From positions 1-56,014 of the IMG/VR virus record IMGVR_UViG_3300030102_005174: a stretch of 56,014 nucleotides of DNA, one strand, 5' to 3'. Shown in pieces: positions 8,297-15,600 of this stretch; within the stretch, counting starts at the first letter, position 1, and each line of letters starts with the position of its first letter. The DNA is from a virus. Both the position numbers and the translations under genes were made by a program. The notes below the pieces were generated by a model. It searched no databases, had not been told where the DNA came from, and saw nothing but the letters and a program-made list of their open reading frames with translations.

Positions 8297-9768
8297 GTTA
8301 CGGTTTTTTAGCAAGAAATAACAGTGGTGAAGTTTTAATTTCAGATGTAATGAAAAATTTACATTTAAAAGAAAAAATTACAACACCAACATCTATTTCA
8401 GTACCTTATACAACATTTGGTGGTTTATCAAAATTTACATATCAATTTACTTGTTCATCAACACCAGTTCCTTTTTTTACAATGCCATTTACTGATAGAT
8501 TTTATTGCATGACAGGGGCAAAGAATGTAAGTGGTAATACTTGGCAAGTTGAGATATTATCTAGTGGTGGTTTCCCTAATGCTGGTGCTACTGGAAGCAC
8601 ACAAGGTTCAGCAACAACTGCAACAAATACTAGAGAACCATCTAGTGGTACTTTTTTTAATAATGAAAATAATACAATAAGATTTAGTGGTAACCCTATG
8701 CCAAATATTTTTGCAACTAGTGGTTATGCTAGTACAGCATATTATGGTATGGTATCTATTGGAAGTGGTAGCATTCCTATGAGTTTTGGTGGAAATGATG
8801 GTATATATAGTGTTATATGGAATGGAACTTCTGTAATAAGCAATCAAACTTTTTCATATAATACAAGTAATTTTGGTTTTACTTCATCACCTAATCTTTC
8901 AGCAAATGGTTATACATATACCATGTTAGATACTTCAAACAATGGACTTTTTGACGTAGGTTCAACTTCAACACCAGATTATGGTCGCTTTGTTCCGGGC
9001 TTTAACCCAACAAATTCAGCATTACTTGTTCGACAATACAGAATATTTAGAGTGCAAAACCAAGTAACGACAACACTAGGTTCAAGTGGTAATAATCCAA
9101 CTGGAAGTTATACTGATGCACAATCACCAAATTTATATGTTTTTGCCGACCCAACAGCAATAAGTGCAAGTGACAGTTATGGTTTTCAAGTTAAAAATAG
9201 TAATGGCGATGTAAGTTTTGACAGCCGTATGCGACCATTGCAAATAAGTTCAACTGTAAACATTACACACCCAACTACAGCAAGTAATGCTAGTGCTAGT
9301 GGTTTATCTGCAAGAAACTGTAGTTCAAATCATTCAAGCAATTTTTTACCAAATGTAACTTCTGACCATACAACAAGTACACAACCTACAGAACCAATGT
9401 TCTTTTTTAGTAGTCTATCACAACGACACCATGAACAATCAGTTACAGAAGTTGAAACAGAATGCGATGGAGTTGATGTAAAAGGTAATTGCATTGGTGT
9501 TTCAAGGGATTATAATTGGAGGTCAACATATTGGGCATTTTATCGTTGTGCTTTACAAAGAACCAGTTCAACAAATTTAAGGGCTGGCTGGGTTACTAGA
9601 GAACACGCTTGTTATCACTCTAGGTCATTAAATAGTAGTTTTTTTGGCATAGATGGTTTATCACCAGATAGTTCAGCACAAGGTGATGGAAAACACCCTT
9701 GGAATGATGCTAACATTAATAATGCACAAAATACTTGTATTATTGCAGACAGTGGATTGTATAACTAA
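8293..9768 (+). CDS. Tail-tip fibre/adhesin with duplicated module
   Basis: 491 residues with four-base overlap to the gene before. The module SYGFLARNNSGEVLISD at residue 2 recurs at about residue 295 as SYGFQVKNSNGDVSFDS, each followed by a hydrophobic strand, so two tandem copies of one domain are likely. The C-terminal 110 residues carry several cysteines (ETECDGVDVKGNCIGVS, YRCAL, HACYHS), unusual for a secreted fibre in this genome and possibly metal or disulfide sites. Likely a receptor-binding or tip-decorating protein, judged from position and composition. Confidence 0.5.
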   Translation: MSYGFLARNNSGEVLISDVMKNLHLKEKITTPTSISVPYTTFGGLSKFTYQFTCSSTPVPFFTMPFTDRFYCMTGAKNVSGNTWQVEILSSGGFPNAGATGSTQGSATTATNTREPSSGTFFNNENNTIRFSGNPMPNIFATSGYASTAYYGMVSIGSGSIPMSFGGNDGIYSVIWNGTSVISNQTFSYNTSNFGFTSSPNLSANGYTYTMLDTSNNGLFDVGSTSTPDYGRFVPGFNPTNSALLVRQYRIFRVQNQVTTTLGSSGNNPTGSYTDAQSPNLYVFADPTAISASDSYGFQVKNSNGDVSFDSRMRPLQISSTVNITHPTTASNASASGLSARNCSSNHSSNFLPNVTSDHTTSTQPTEPMFFFSSLSQRHHEQSVTEVETECDGVDVKGNCIGVSRDYNWRSTYWAFYRCALQRTSSTNLRAGWVTREHACYHSRSLNSSFFGIDGLSPDSSAQGDGKHPWNDANINNAQNTCIIADSGLYN

Positions 9769-10409
9769 TGGCTTACGTTACTCATTTAGCTAATGGAACA
9801 ACTGTAAACAGTTATGTAGCAAATGATGAATATAACAATCAGATTGATTATCTAAAAACGGTTTTTGGTTGGGGTTTCCCAGAATATACTTTGATTTCCG
9901 ATAAATTTACTGATGAATATTTAAAAGAAGAAGTAATTTATGGCTGTTTAAATAGAATTGACTACAAGGATTTTGTTAATGAACATACTGTTACAGTTAA
10001 CAGATTATTAGCTTTAGAAAGCAAAAAATCATATTTATTTGTATTAAATGGGTTTTGGGAAAATAACCCAAGCTGGTGTCATAATGATGCGCTTATAGTA
10101 GCGCAATCAATACATTATGAAGAGGATGGAAAAGAATTTTTAACAAAAGCAAATGATTATAAACACTATATTATTAGGGCAAGCGCAAGCATTTCTAAAA
10201 GTGAATTTGGTTTAGAATTAACTGATGATAGTGATGAATTTTTATGCGCTTTGGTTGAAAACAATACCATAAAAGCAATAAGAAAATTAGTTCCAACTGA
10301 TGGTGTTGGTGACGAAATATTAGAAAACTGGCAATCTTTATATTTATTATATGCAAGGAAAGCTGGTAAAAAAGAATATCTAAAAAAATTATACCAAAGT
10401 GGTTTATAG
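9768..10409 (+). CDS. Unknown protein of the tail-tip operon
   Basis: 213 residues, one-base overlap with the adhesin gene. I do not recognise the family. The N-terminus (MAYVTHLANGTTVNSYV) looks like a small beta unit; the rest is mixed alpha/beta with many aromatic residues, with GFWENNPSWCHNDALI in the centre and a helical, lysine-rich C-terminus. It lies last in the tail block, just before the endolysin, where tail-fibre accessory proteins are often found. It is followed by a clear AGGAGG SD for the next gene. Confidence 0.45.
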   Translation: MAYVTHLANGTTVNSYVANDEYNNQIDYLKTVFGWGFPEYTLISDKFTDEYLKEEVIYGCLNRIDYKDFVNEHTVTVNRLLALESKKSYLFVLNGFWENNPSWCHNDALIVAQSIHYEEDGKEFLTKANDYKHYIIRASASISKSEFGLELTDDSDEFLCALVENNTIKAIRKLVPTDGVGDEILENWQSLYLLYARKAGKKEYLKKLYQSGL

Positions 10410-10417
10410 GAGGGTTT

Positions 10418-10957
10418 ATGTTTAGTGAAAGTTTTGAGTTAGCTTGGAAAAAAACAAAAAAACACGAAGGGGGCTATGTAAACGACAAAGATGACAGTGG
10501 TGGCGCTACAAATTGGGGCATTTCACTGCGTTTTGTTAAAGCCGAAGGCATTGAATTAGATTTAGATGGCGATGGCGATATTGATAAAGAAGATATGAAA
10601 GCGCTAAAAGAAGTAAAAGCAAAAGAAATATACCATAAATATTTTTGGGAAAGAGGCAATTACGATCAAATAGATAATATTGATGTTGCCGGCAAACTTT
10701 TTGATATGGCTGTAAATATGGGTGCAAGGCAAGCGCATAAACTTGCACAAAGGGCTTGTCATGATTGTGGTAATATTTATTTACAAGCAGATGGCATACT
10801 TGGCACAAAAAGTCGTGGCGCAATAAATGGCATAGATACTGAAAAATATTTAACTAAATTAAGAAAAAGACACGCTGGGTTTTATGAACAAATTGCAGAA
10901 AAAAACCCAAAACTTAAAAAGTTTTTAAAAGGTTGGTTAAAAAGGGCTGAACAATGA
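10418..10957 (+). CDS. Endolysin, GH108-type N-acetylmuramidase with EF-hand loop
   Basis: 179 residues, strong SD (AGGAGG) upstream. HEGGYVNDKDDSGGATNWGIS at residues 16-36 is the GH108 active-site signature; E17 is the expected catalytic glutamate. It should cut the glycan backbone of peptidoglycan for lysis. Residues 48-59 form a canonical EF-hand style loop (D48, D50, D52, G53, D54, I55, D59), an insertion known in several GH108 proteins and probably binding calcium. No signal peptide is seen, so export relies on a holin. The C-terminal part resembles the peptidoglycan-binding PG_binding_3 region of this family. Confidence 0.9.
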   Translation: MFSESFELAWKKTKKHEGGYVNDKDDSGGATNWGISLRFVKAEGIELDLDGDGDIDKEDMKALKEVKAKEIYHKYFWERGNYDQIDNIDVAGKLFDMAVNMGARQAHKLAQRACHDCGNIYLQADGILGTKSRGAINGIDTEKYLTKLRKRHAGFYEQIAEKNPKLKKFLKGWLKRAEQ

Positions 10958-11277
10958 GTAAAAAATTAGAACCAAAATCAAAATATAACGATTTAGATGT
11001 TGATGGAGATGGGGTTGTAAGCGATGCAGAGTTCCAAATGGCTGAAAAACTTACAAGGCTGGAAAACAACGATGCAAAAGATGACCAAATACGCAAAATG
11101 GCGTGGGTAAGTATGATTAGTGTTATATTCCTCGTTATATTGGTTTTAACGCCCTTAATACCAAATGAAAGGGTAACACTTACCACTTCACTAATTAGCA
11201 CCTTTGTCGTGGCTAATATGGGCATTTTAGCAACATTTATGGCAACAAGTGCATGGCAAAGGAAAAATGGTAATTAA
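10954..11277 (+). CDS. Holin-like membrane protein with EF-hand loop
   Basis: 107 residues, ATGA overlap with the endolysin. Residues 15-26 are a textbook EF-hand loop (D15, D17, D19, G20, E26). Residues 33-42 are polar and helical. Two hydrophobic segments follow (about 50-66 and 75-96), ending in a basic tail. A two-helix membrane protein directly after an endolysin is probably its holin or a regulator of lysis. The EF-hand would face the cytoplasm or periplasm depending on topology, which I cannot fix. Confidence 0.65.
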   Translation: MSKKLEPKSKYNDLDVDGDGVVSDAEFQMAEKLTRLENNDAKDDQIRKMAWVSMISVIFLVILVLTPLIPNERVTLTTSLISTFVVANMGILATFMATSAWQRKNGN

Positions 11278-11471
11278 TGACATGGCTATTGGTTGTATTT
11301 CTTTCCGGTACGGTGCAAGAATCTGTCTACTTCAGTGATTTGGACTCGTGCCTTAGAATTGCAGAGAAAATTAGAGCGCAAAATTACGACCCATCACTCG
11401 CTGGGGATAGTAGAATCTGGGTCAAAGCGTATTGTGTTCCTAAAACATTACCTAAAAAGAAAGGGCAATGA
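11277..11471 (+). CDS. Small membrane or exported protein of the lysis cluster
   Basis: 64 residues, start overlapping the holin-like stop. A short hydrophobic N-terminus (MTWLLVVFLSGTVQ) is followed by a soluble part with two cysteines (DSCLRIAEKI and KAYCVP) and a lysine-rich tail. Similar small proteins follow lysis genes in many marine phages, with unknown role. A spanin role is possible but no lipobox or long coiled coil is visible. An overlapping ORF in another frame (11293-11520) looks like a shadow. Confidence 0.55.
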   Translation: MTWLLVVFLSGTVQESVYFSDLDSCLRIAEKIRAQNYDPSLAGDSRIWVKAYCVPKTLPKKKGQ

Positions 11472-11612
11472 ATGCAAAAAATTTATAAAACATATTCATT
11501 TTGGAATAAAAAAGAAGTAAGTTGGATTAACAGACCTAGAAATGGAGTTGAAATATGCAAAAACAAAAAAGAGGAAGACCAAAAAAAGAAACAACAGCCA
11601 AAAAAAAATTAA
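11472..11612 (+). CDS. Small basic protein, 46 residues
   Basis: ATG follows the TGA of the previous gene directly. The product begins MQKIYKTYSFWNKKEV and ends in a Lys/Gln-rich tail. SD support is weak (AAAGGG), so expression would depend on coupling. It overlaps the better supported ORF at 11555 by 58 bases in another frame. No family recognised; it may not be real. Confidence 0.35.
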   Translation: MQKIYKTYSFWNKKEVSWINRPRNGVEICKNKKEEDQKKKQQPKKN

Positions 11613-11689
11613 ATATATTTGATTTTATTTTATCATTTAGAGATAAAGGTAAAAGAAAACCATTTTTTGAATGGTTAATGGGCAAATGA
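11555..11689 (+). CDS. Small AT-hook-like basic protein, 44 residues
   Basis: ATG at 11555 has GGAG 7 bases upstream. The N-terminus KRGRPKKE contains the GRP core of an AT-hook, a minor-groove AT-DNA binding motif, suited to an AT-rich genome. The C-terminal half (FDFILSFRDKGKRKPFFEWL) is amphipathic. Its TGA overlaps the ATG of the next gene (ATGA at 11686), so it fits the operon. DNA binding is inferred from the motif only. Confidence 0.55.
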   Translation: MQKQKRGRPKKETTAKKKLNIFDFILSFRDKGKRKPFFEWLMGK

Positions 11690-11880
11690 ATTACGAAGAT
11701 GAAAATGAACAGTTTGGCAAATTGCTTTATGCCGGCATTATTAATGAAGAAAATTATAAAGAATTTTGCAAGCGTTGTTTAACAAAAACTATTTTTGTTT
11801 CAGTTCATGGTCATCTGCAATGTGAAAAATGTAAAAGTGTTGTACACGATTGCTGTAGTGGGAAAAACAATATTTTATAA
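11686..11880 (+). CDS. Small zinc-ribbon-like protein
   Basis: 64 residues, started at ATG 11686 that overlaps the previous TGA. An earlier in-frame ATG at 11671 lies inside the previous gene. The C-terminal half has CKRC, CEKC and DCC with a histidine between them, a pattern of a small zinc ribbon. Role unknown; zinc binding is inferred from cysteine spacing. Its stop overlaps the start of the nuclease gene. Confidence 0.6.
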   Translation: MNYEDENEQFGKLLYAGIINEENYKEFCKRCLTKTIFVSVHGHLQCEKCKSVVHDCCSGKNNIL

Positions 11881-12272
11881 TGTATGAGTACGCTGTAAAA
11901 GAAATAAAAAAAGTTGTTGATGGTGATACTGTGGATATTGTTATTGATTTAGGTTTTTCTTTAACTAAGAAAGAAAGGGTAAGGCTTGCCGGTATAGATA
12001 CACCGGAAAGCAGAACTAAAGATTTAAAAGAAAAAGAATTAGGGTTGGAAGCAAAAGAATTTTTAGCAAGGCGATTACAAGAGGGCGTTGGTAGAAATTT
12101 AAAAGTAAGAACTGAAAAAGATGGTAAATACGGTAGAATGTTGGGTTGGTTTATTATTGGTGAAACAAATTTAAACGAAGAAATGGTTCACAGAGGTTAT
12201 GCTTGGCTTTATGACGGTGGTACTAAAGAAAAAGATTTACAAGAATTAAAGGATAAAAGGGGCATAAAATGA
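11880..12272 (+). CDS. Thermonuclease-like (SNase) nuclease
   Basis: 130 residues. Motifs VVDGDTVDI (about 13-21), RVRLAGIDTPES (39-50) and DGKYGRMLGW (82-91) match the staphylococcal nuclease fold with its Asp, Arg and Glu active-site region. It would cut DNA or RNA using calcium. No signal peptide is visible. Located among small genes between lysis proteins and the basic-protein cluster; it may degrade host nucleic acid or be an accessory exported via lysis. Family assignment is firm, biological role is not. Confidence 0.88.
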   Translation: MYEYAVKEIKKVVDGDTVDIVIDLGFSLTKKERVRLAGIDTPESRTKDLKEKELGLEAKEFLARRLQEGVGRNLKVRTEKDGKYGRMLGWFIIGETNLNEEMVHRGYAWLYDGGTKEKDLQELKDKRGIK

Positions 12273-12481
12273 CAGTTGACCCTTTTTTATTTTGGAATGT
12301 TTTACTAACTTTAGTTATAGCGCCAGCAATTTTTGTATTTAGAGCGTTACAATCTGAGGTAAAGAGAATCGATATACTTTTGAATAAAACAAGAGAAGAT
12401 TACGCAAAAAGAGATGACGTAACACAAGCAATTAATAGGTTAGAAGAAAAGATAGATAGAATTTTAGAAAAACTTAAATAG
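12269..12481 (+). CDS. Membrane-anchored coiled-coil protein
   Basis: 70 residues. One hydrophobic helix at residues 6-25 (FWNVLLTLVIAPAIFVF) then a long charged amphipathic helix to the end, with heptad spacing of Leu/Ile. The layout resembles small inner-membrane phage proteins in lysis regions, perhaps i-spanin-like, but it is short for that. Starts with ATGA overlap to the SNase gene. Confidence 0.6.
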   Translation: MTVDPFLFWNVLLTLVIAPAIFVFRALQSEVKRIDILLNKTREDYAKRDDVTQAINRLEEKIDRILEKLK

Positions 12482-12488
12482 GTGTTTT

Positions 12489-12647
12489 ATGGCTACAAAG
12501 AAAAAACCAATACCAACAAACAAAGCATTATATGCAAGAGTTAAGGCTGAAACAAAACGCAAATTTAAGGTTTATCCAAGCGCTTATGCAAACGCATATT
12601 TAGTGCGTACTTACAAGAAGCGTGGTGGCAAATATAGGATGGGCTAA
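12489..12647 (+). CDS. Small basic protein, 52 residues
   Basis: ATG at 12489, stop TAA 12645-12647, whose last base begins the next ATG. It starts MATKKKPIPTNKALY and contains KAETKRKFKVYPSAYANAYL and a KKRGGKYRMG end. Very rich in Lys, Arg and Tyr. Its YPSAYAN segment recurs in small proteins beside DUF5872 genes in marine phages. Probably a nucleic-acid or virion-associated protein; function unknown. Confidence 0.7.
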   Translation: MATKKKPIPTNKALYARVKAETKRKFKVYPSAYANAYLVRTYKKRGGKYRMG

Positions 12648-12901
12648 TGAGTTTAAAAACATGGTTTAAACAAGGCTGGGTTGATATTGGCGCACCTAAG
12701 AAAAACGGTAAGTTTCAGCCATGTGGCAGAGCAACCGGCAGTAAAAGAAAATACCCTAAATGTGTACCGTTGGCTACTGCAAACAGAATGACACCATCAC
12801 AAATTAAAAGTGCAGTAAGAAGAAAAAGAGCAAAGGCACAGGGCGTTGGTGGAAAACCTACAAATGTAAAAACTTTTGCTAGAAAGAAGAGAAAGAAATG
12901 A
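12647..12901 (+). CDS. DUF5872-like basic protein
   Basis: 84 residues with about 30 percent Lys/Arg. WVDIGAPKKNGKFQPCGR and KRKYPKCVPLATANRM match the DUF5872 pattern seen in marine phages and some bacteria, with conserved Cys pair (PCG and PKC). C-terminal VRRKRAKAQGVGGKP and KTFARKKRKK tail look nucleic-acid binding. One of three tightly packed basic genes, so they may act together. Function in the literature is not known to me. Confidence 0.75.
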   Translation: MSLKTWFKQGWVDIGAPKKNGKFQPCGRATGSKRKYPKCVPLATANRMTPSQIKSAVRRKRAKAQGVGGKPTNVKTFARKKRKK

Positions 12902-13170
12902 TTACAGCATATGGGGAAACATTTAGAGGTTATAACAAACCTAAAAGAACGCCACGCCACAAAACTAAAAGCCACGCTGTTTTGGCAAAAGTGGGTAATA
13001 AAGTTAAATTAATACGCTTTGGGCAACAAGGCGTAAAAGGTGCTGGTAAAAATCCAACTAGCAAAAGGGATAAAGCAAGAAAGCGTTCTTATTATGCTCG
13101 CCATAATGCTCAAGACCCCAACCCAAGCAAAATGTCTGCAAGATATTGGTCTCATAAAGTTAAATGGTAG
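12898..13170 (+). CDS. DUF6321-like basic protein
   Basis: 90 residues, ATGA overlap with the DUF5872-like gene. HAVLAKVGNKVKLIRFGQQG, then GAGKNPTSKRDKARKRSYY and MSARYWSHKVKW at the end, match a widespread phage family (DUF6321). Strongly basic. Its fixed pairing with the DUF5872-like gene suggests a shared task, perhaps in DNA condensation or packaging, which is inference. Confidence 0.75.
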   Translation: MITAYGETFRGYNKPKRTPRHKTKSHAVLAKVGNKVKLIRFGQQGVKGAGKNPTSKRDKARKRSYYARHNAQDPNPSKMSARYWSHKVKW

Positions 13171-13361
13171 AGCAAACAATAAGTGATGTAGAAAACCTAA
13201 CCAAAACAATTAATTTTGGTGAAGGTGGAAGTGATGTTGAAGCCGGCATACAGTTTATATATCATATGCGTGAACATTTAGTTGATATTGGCATAGCAAC
13301 CGTTTATGGTTTGGCAGTATATGCTTTATTTTTATGGATAACAAAAAAAATAAAGGGTTAA
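13164..13361 (+). CDS. Small C-terminally anchored membrane protein
   Basis: 65 residues. A polar N-terminal half with Glu and Asp, then one hydrophobic helix near the end (IGIATVYGLAVYALFLWI) and a KKIKG tail, so a tail-anchored inner-membrane protein. It overlaps the basic gene before it by seven bases. Possible role in lysis control because a holin follows 150 bases later. No family recognised. Confidence 0.55.
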   Translation: MVEQTISDVENLTKTINFGEGGSDVEAGIQFIYHMREHLVDIGIATVYGLAVYALFLWITKKIKG

Positions 13362-13364
13362 CTA

Positions 13365-13403
13365 TGAGGGGTATGTTTGATGGGTGTCATTTTATATCCC
13401 TCA
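13365..13403 (+). promoter_or_regulatory. Hairpin in the leader before the holin gene
   Basis: TGAGGGGTAT (13365-13374) pairs with ATATCCCTCA (13394-13403) over 10 positions with one G-U pair and a 19-base loop. It starts four bases after the previous stop. A second, competing pairing of CACC (13402-13405) with GGTG (13415-13418) is possible. No clean U run follows, so it is not a simple terminator; it may be a processing or attenuation element. Confidence 0.4.
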
Positions 13404-13442
13404 CCATTTTGGGGGGTGTCTGTTTTATTTAACACTTAATCT

Positions 13443-13470
13443 TTGATTATTGTTATTTACAATGTAATAA
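13443..13470 (+). promoter_or_regulatory. Candidate sigma70 promoter for the holin
   Basis: TTGATT (13443-13448), 16-base spacer, TAATAA (13465-13470). It lies 40 bases before the holin start. In AT-rich DNA such matches are common, so support is moderate only. Confidence 0.4.
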
Positions 13471-13509
13471 AATTTTTGCAGATTGATCCCCCCACCAAAA
13501 GGAGTTTAT

Positions 13510-13911
13510 ATGTTAGGTTCTCTTATATCACCAATAGCATCTCTTGCCGGCACATGGTTGCAAGGTAGGGTTGATAAAGCTAAAGCTGAAACAGAAGTTA
13601 AAGTAGCAAAAGCCAAAGCCGAAGCGAAAGTTTACGAGACCGAGGCTACCTCTAGTTTTCTTAATGAGCAAGCGCTTACAAATCAAATGGGTGAAAGCTG
13701 GAAAGATGAATTTTGGTCAATAATTTTTGGGGCAATATTAATAGCTTCATTTTTGCCATTTTCACAACCGTATGTAAAAGAGGGTTTTATATTTTTAGAA
13801 GAATCGACCCCTCATTGGTTTTCAAATATGTTATATATTATTATTGGAAGTAGCTTTGGTTATAGGTTTGGCAAACAAGGTTTACAAATGATAAACAAAA
13901 GAAAGAAATAA
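13510..13911 (+). CDS. Holin, three-helix (Holin_3TMs/GTA holin-like)
   Basis: 133 residues from ATG 13510, preceded by AAAAGGAG at good spacing; an in-frame upstream ATG at 13483 precedes the SD and is rejected. An N-terminal hydrophobic segment is followed by an amphipathic Lys/Glu/Ala helix (KVAKAKAEAKVYETEA), then WKDEFWSIIFGAILIASF and a last hydrophobic segment YIIIGSSFGYRFG. This matches the Holin_3TMs family of GTA and alphaproteobacterial phages. It would release the GH108 endolysin. A second putative holin lies at 10954. Confidence 0.8.
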   Translation: MLGSLISPIASLAGTWLQGRVDKAKAETEVKVAKAKAEAKVYETEATSSFLNEQALTNQMGESWKDEFWSIIFGAILIASFLPFSQPYVKEGFIFLEESTPHWFSNMLYIIIGSSFGYRFGKQGLQMINKRKK

Positions 13912-13990
13912 AAAAACTTGTATAACAAACAAAAACAATTTACTTTGCGAATTAACGGAGTCTTTTCCAACTTCGTTGGGTTTAAGTTGT

Positions 13991-14034
13991 AGCGTGGCTC
14001 TGTTATTTCCTTTCTTGAGCCACGCTTTTTTTAT
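13991..14034 (+). terminator. Rho-independent terminator ending the tail/lysis operon
   Basis: Perfect 10-bp stem, AGCGTGGCTC (13991-14000) with GAGCCACGCT (14017-14026), 16-base loop, then a T-rich run. It lies between the plus-strand holin and convergent minus-strand genes. Confidence 0.85.
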
Positions 14035-14039
14035 TTTAA

Positions 14040-14459
14040 TTACCAACCGGTTAAGGCACTAGAAACATCGCAAAAATGTAATCCACCGGCAAAACATTCA
14101 TTTTCTAATGCTGGTCTTCCAAATACTTGATTTGTATATTTATAAATTACAGATGGTGGAGCGCCCACGCCATTATGTTTTAGCATAATATTTGGTACAC
14201 CGGCTTTAATTTGCCTAGCAACAGAATTATGATATTTGTAAATATCAGCATCTTCAGCATAACCATTTAACACTCTAGCAAGTGCGCCAAGTTCAAAAGC
14301 ATTATCACTTACCCTTACACAAATACTGTCTAAAGGGCTTCTTTTGTCATAATCATCGTAGCAATATTCCGGTGTTAAATAATACCAATGTAAAGATGCA
14401 CTTGGATAACCCTCTTTCTTTTTTTCCGGATGCCATTTTACTCTAAATGCTTTAAACAT
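14040..14459 (-). CDS. Unknown protein, 139 residues
   Basis: No family recognised. It begins MFKAFRVKWHPEKKKEGYP, has many Tyr and Trp in the first third (LHWYYLTPEYCYDDYD) and five cysteines. The middle (DNAFELGALARVLNGYAED) is helical. It is the last gene of a short minus-strand run (14968 to 14040) that starts at a promoter with the shared 17-bp dyad, so it probably belongs to that regulated set. Confidence 0.6.
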   Translation of the reverse strand: MFKAFRVKWHPEKKKEGYPSASLHWYYLTPEYCYDDYDKRSPLDSICVRVSDNAFELGALARVLNGYAEDADIYKYHNSVARQIKAGVPNIMLKHNGVGAPPSVIYKYTNQVFGRPALENECFAGGLHFCDVSSALTGW

Positions 14460-14462
14460 TTT

Positions 14463-14702
14463 TTAACCCCCCCAATGTTCTTGCCAAGTTAATTCTATTG
14501 CATTTTCATAATTTCTTTCATCAAAACTATTTATTACAATACCTTTGGCTTTAAGTTTCTTATAAATATTATGTTTAAATTCAACTAAACACTCACTTGT
14601 TTCACAAGTGTTTTGAAGCCCATCAAGGGCATAGATATTATCTAAATGCCCCATAAGTTCTGTTTTAACTGCTCCCATTACTGCGCCCCCATTTCTTTCC
14701 AA
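14463..14702 (-). CDS. Unknown protein, 79 residues
   Basis: Small acidic helical protein, with CETSECLVEFKHNIYKKL and a C-terminal IELTWQEHWGG. It overlaps the upstream gene by 25 bases and ends 3 bases before the next, so it is in a coupled operon. No function visible. A later in-frame ATG (MGAVKTEL) at residue 9 is a possible alternative start. Confidence 0.55.
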   Translation of the reverse strand: MERNGGAVMGAVKTELMGHLDNIYALDGLQNTCETSECLVEFKHNIYKKLKAKGIVINSFDERNYENAIELTWQEHWGG

Positions 14703-14968
14703 GTCATACGTTGTCTTACCAACAACTTACCCTCATCGATACGTTCTAATATAAATTCAATATCAACAATTTCTTTTGATAATTTTGCAATTTTAATATC
14801 ACACTCTTGAGCCCAAGATTTGTCTTTAATTAAATCTTTTAAATCTAAAACTTTAAAAATGTGGTCTTCTAAAACTTGTTGTTTTTTTTGCAATTCATCA
14901 ATTTTTTCAAATTTAATAACTGCGTTTGGTTTTAAATATTTTTTTAAATTTTGTGTAAAATTTTCCAT
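14678..14968 (-). CDS. Unknown coiled-coil protein, 96 residues
   Basis: Highly charged, predicted helical nearly throughout (KKYLKPNAVIKFEKIDELQKK). The C-terminal half ends with ILERIDEGKLLVRQRM. First gene behind the promoter-operator at 15002-15030. No family recognised; the composition suggests a small regulatory or protein-binding factor. Confidence 0.55.
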   Translation of the reverse strand: MENFTQNLKKYLKPNAVIKFEKIDELQKKQQVLEDHIFKVLDLKDLIKDKSWAQECDIKIAKLSKEIVDIEFILERIDEGKLLVRQRMTWKEMGAQ

Positions 14969-15001
14969 TTTTTACTCCGTTGGGTTTAATTTATAATATT
15001 A

Positions 15002-15030
15002 AATATAGTGCCAATGGCACTACATTACAA
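15002..15030 (-). promoter_or_regulatory. Promoter with 17-bp dyad operator (copy 1)
   Basis: On the minus strand: TTGTAA (15025-15030), 17-base spacer, TATATT (15002-15007). The dyad TAGTGCCAATGGCACTA lies at 15006-15022 with perfect 8-bp arms around one central base. It drives the 14968-14040 genes. The -35 box overlaps the stop codon of the upstream 191-residue gene, so this is an internal promoter. Confidence 0.8.
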
Positions 15031-15600
15031 GTCTTTTCTAAATTTTTTTTGCAATTTTTTTAATTTTGTTGGCATATCAACGGTTTTAGGCTTAGCAAAA
15101 CTTTTTAAAAACCCCCATTTTTTATTATATTCGCAAATAATTTCTTTGTTTTTTTCTGTTGTTATCCACAACATATATTGAAATTTTGTATAGCCTTTTT
15201 TCCAATTATTCCAACTTGTAACCTCATTTGGGTATTCAAATTCTTTTTTTGCTAAAACAATGTAATCGTTCATTAAATCCAAGTTTTTTCTAAACTCTTC
15301 TTCCGATTGTTTGTCTATTGGTTGTATGCCACCAAAAGGTTTTTTATAAATATCAAAATTATAAAAATTTAAAACATCAGTTATTTCTACACCAACTTTT
15401 GGTGTATAAACTCTTTTATCTATAGAAATACCACGCTTTCTGTCAGCATTTGATTTTTGCAGTTTTCTAAATGTGCTTTCATATCCTAATGGCGCTTTAT
15501 AATCTTTCCATTCGGCAGAACATCTATATAAAAAATCATTTACAATTTTGGCATGATATAAATAAAGTTTTTTACACCAACTTTTTCTTACGTTAAACAT
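15025..15600 (-). CDS. Unknown protein, 191 residues
   Basis: Basic, aromatic-rich protein (many Lys, Tyr, Trp, Phe). It has clear SD (AGGAG) on the minus strand. N-terminus VRKSWCKKLYLYHAKI; later NEVTSWNNWKKGYTKFQY; C-terminus KLKKLQKKFRKDL. No enzyme motif recognised. Its end holds the next promoter. Low-GC codon use matches the rest of the genome. Confidence 0.6.
   Translation of the reverse strand: MFNVRKSWCKKLYLYHAKIVNDFLYRCSAEWKDYKAPLGYESTFRKLQKSNADRKRGISIDKRVYTPKVGVEITDVLNFYNFDIYKKPFGGIQPIDKQSEEEFRKNLDLMNDYIVLAKKEFEYPNEVTSWNNWKKGYTKFQYMLWITTEKNKEIICEYNKKWGFLKSFAKPKTVDMPTKLKKLQKKFRKDL

Noticed and set aside
11293-11520. 75-codon plus-strand ORF overlapping the 64-residue lysis-cluster gene
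   Set aside because: Starts inside the better coupled gene, no SD, composition not protein-like.
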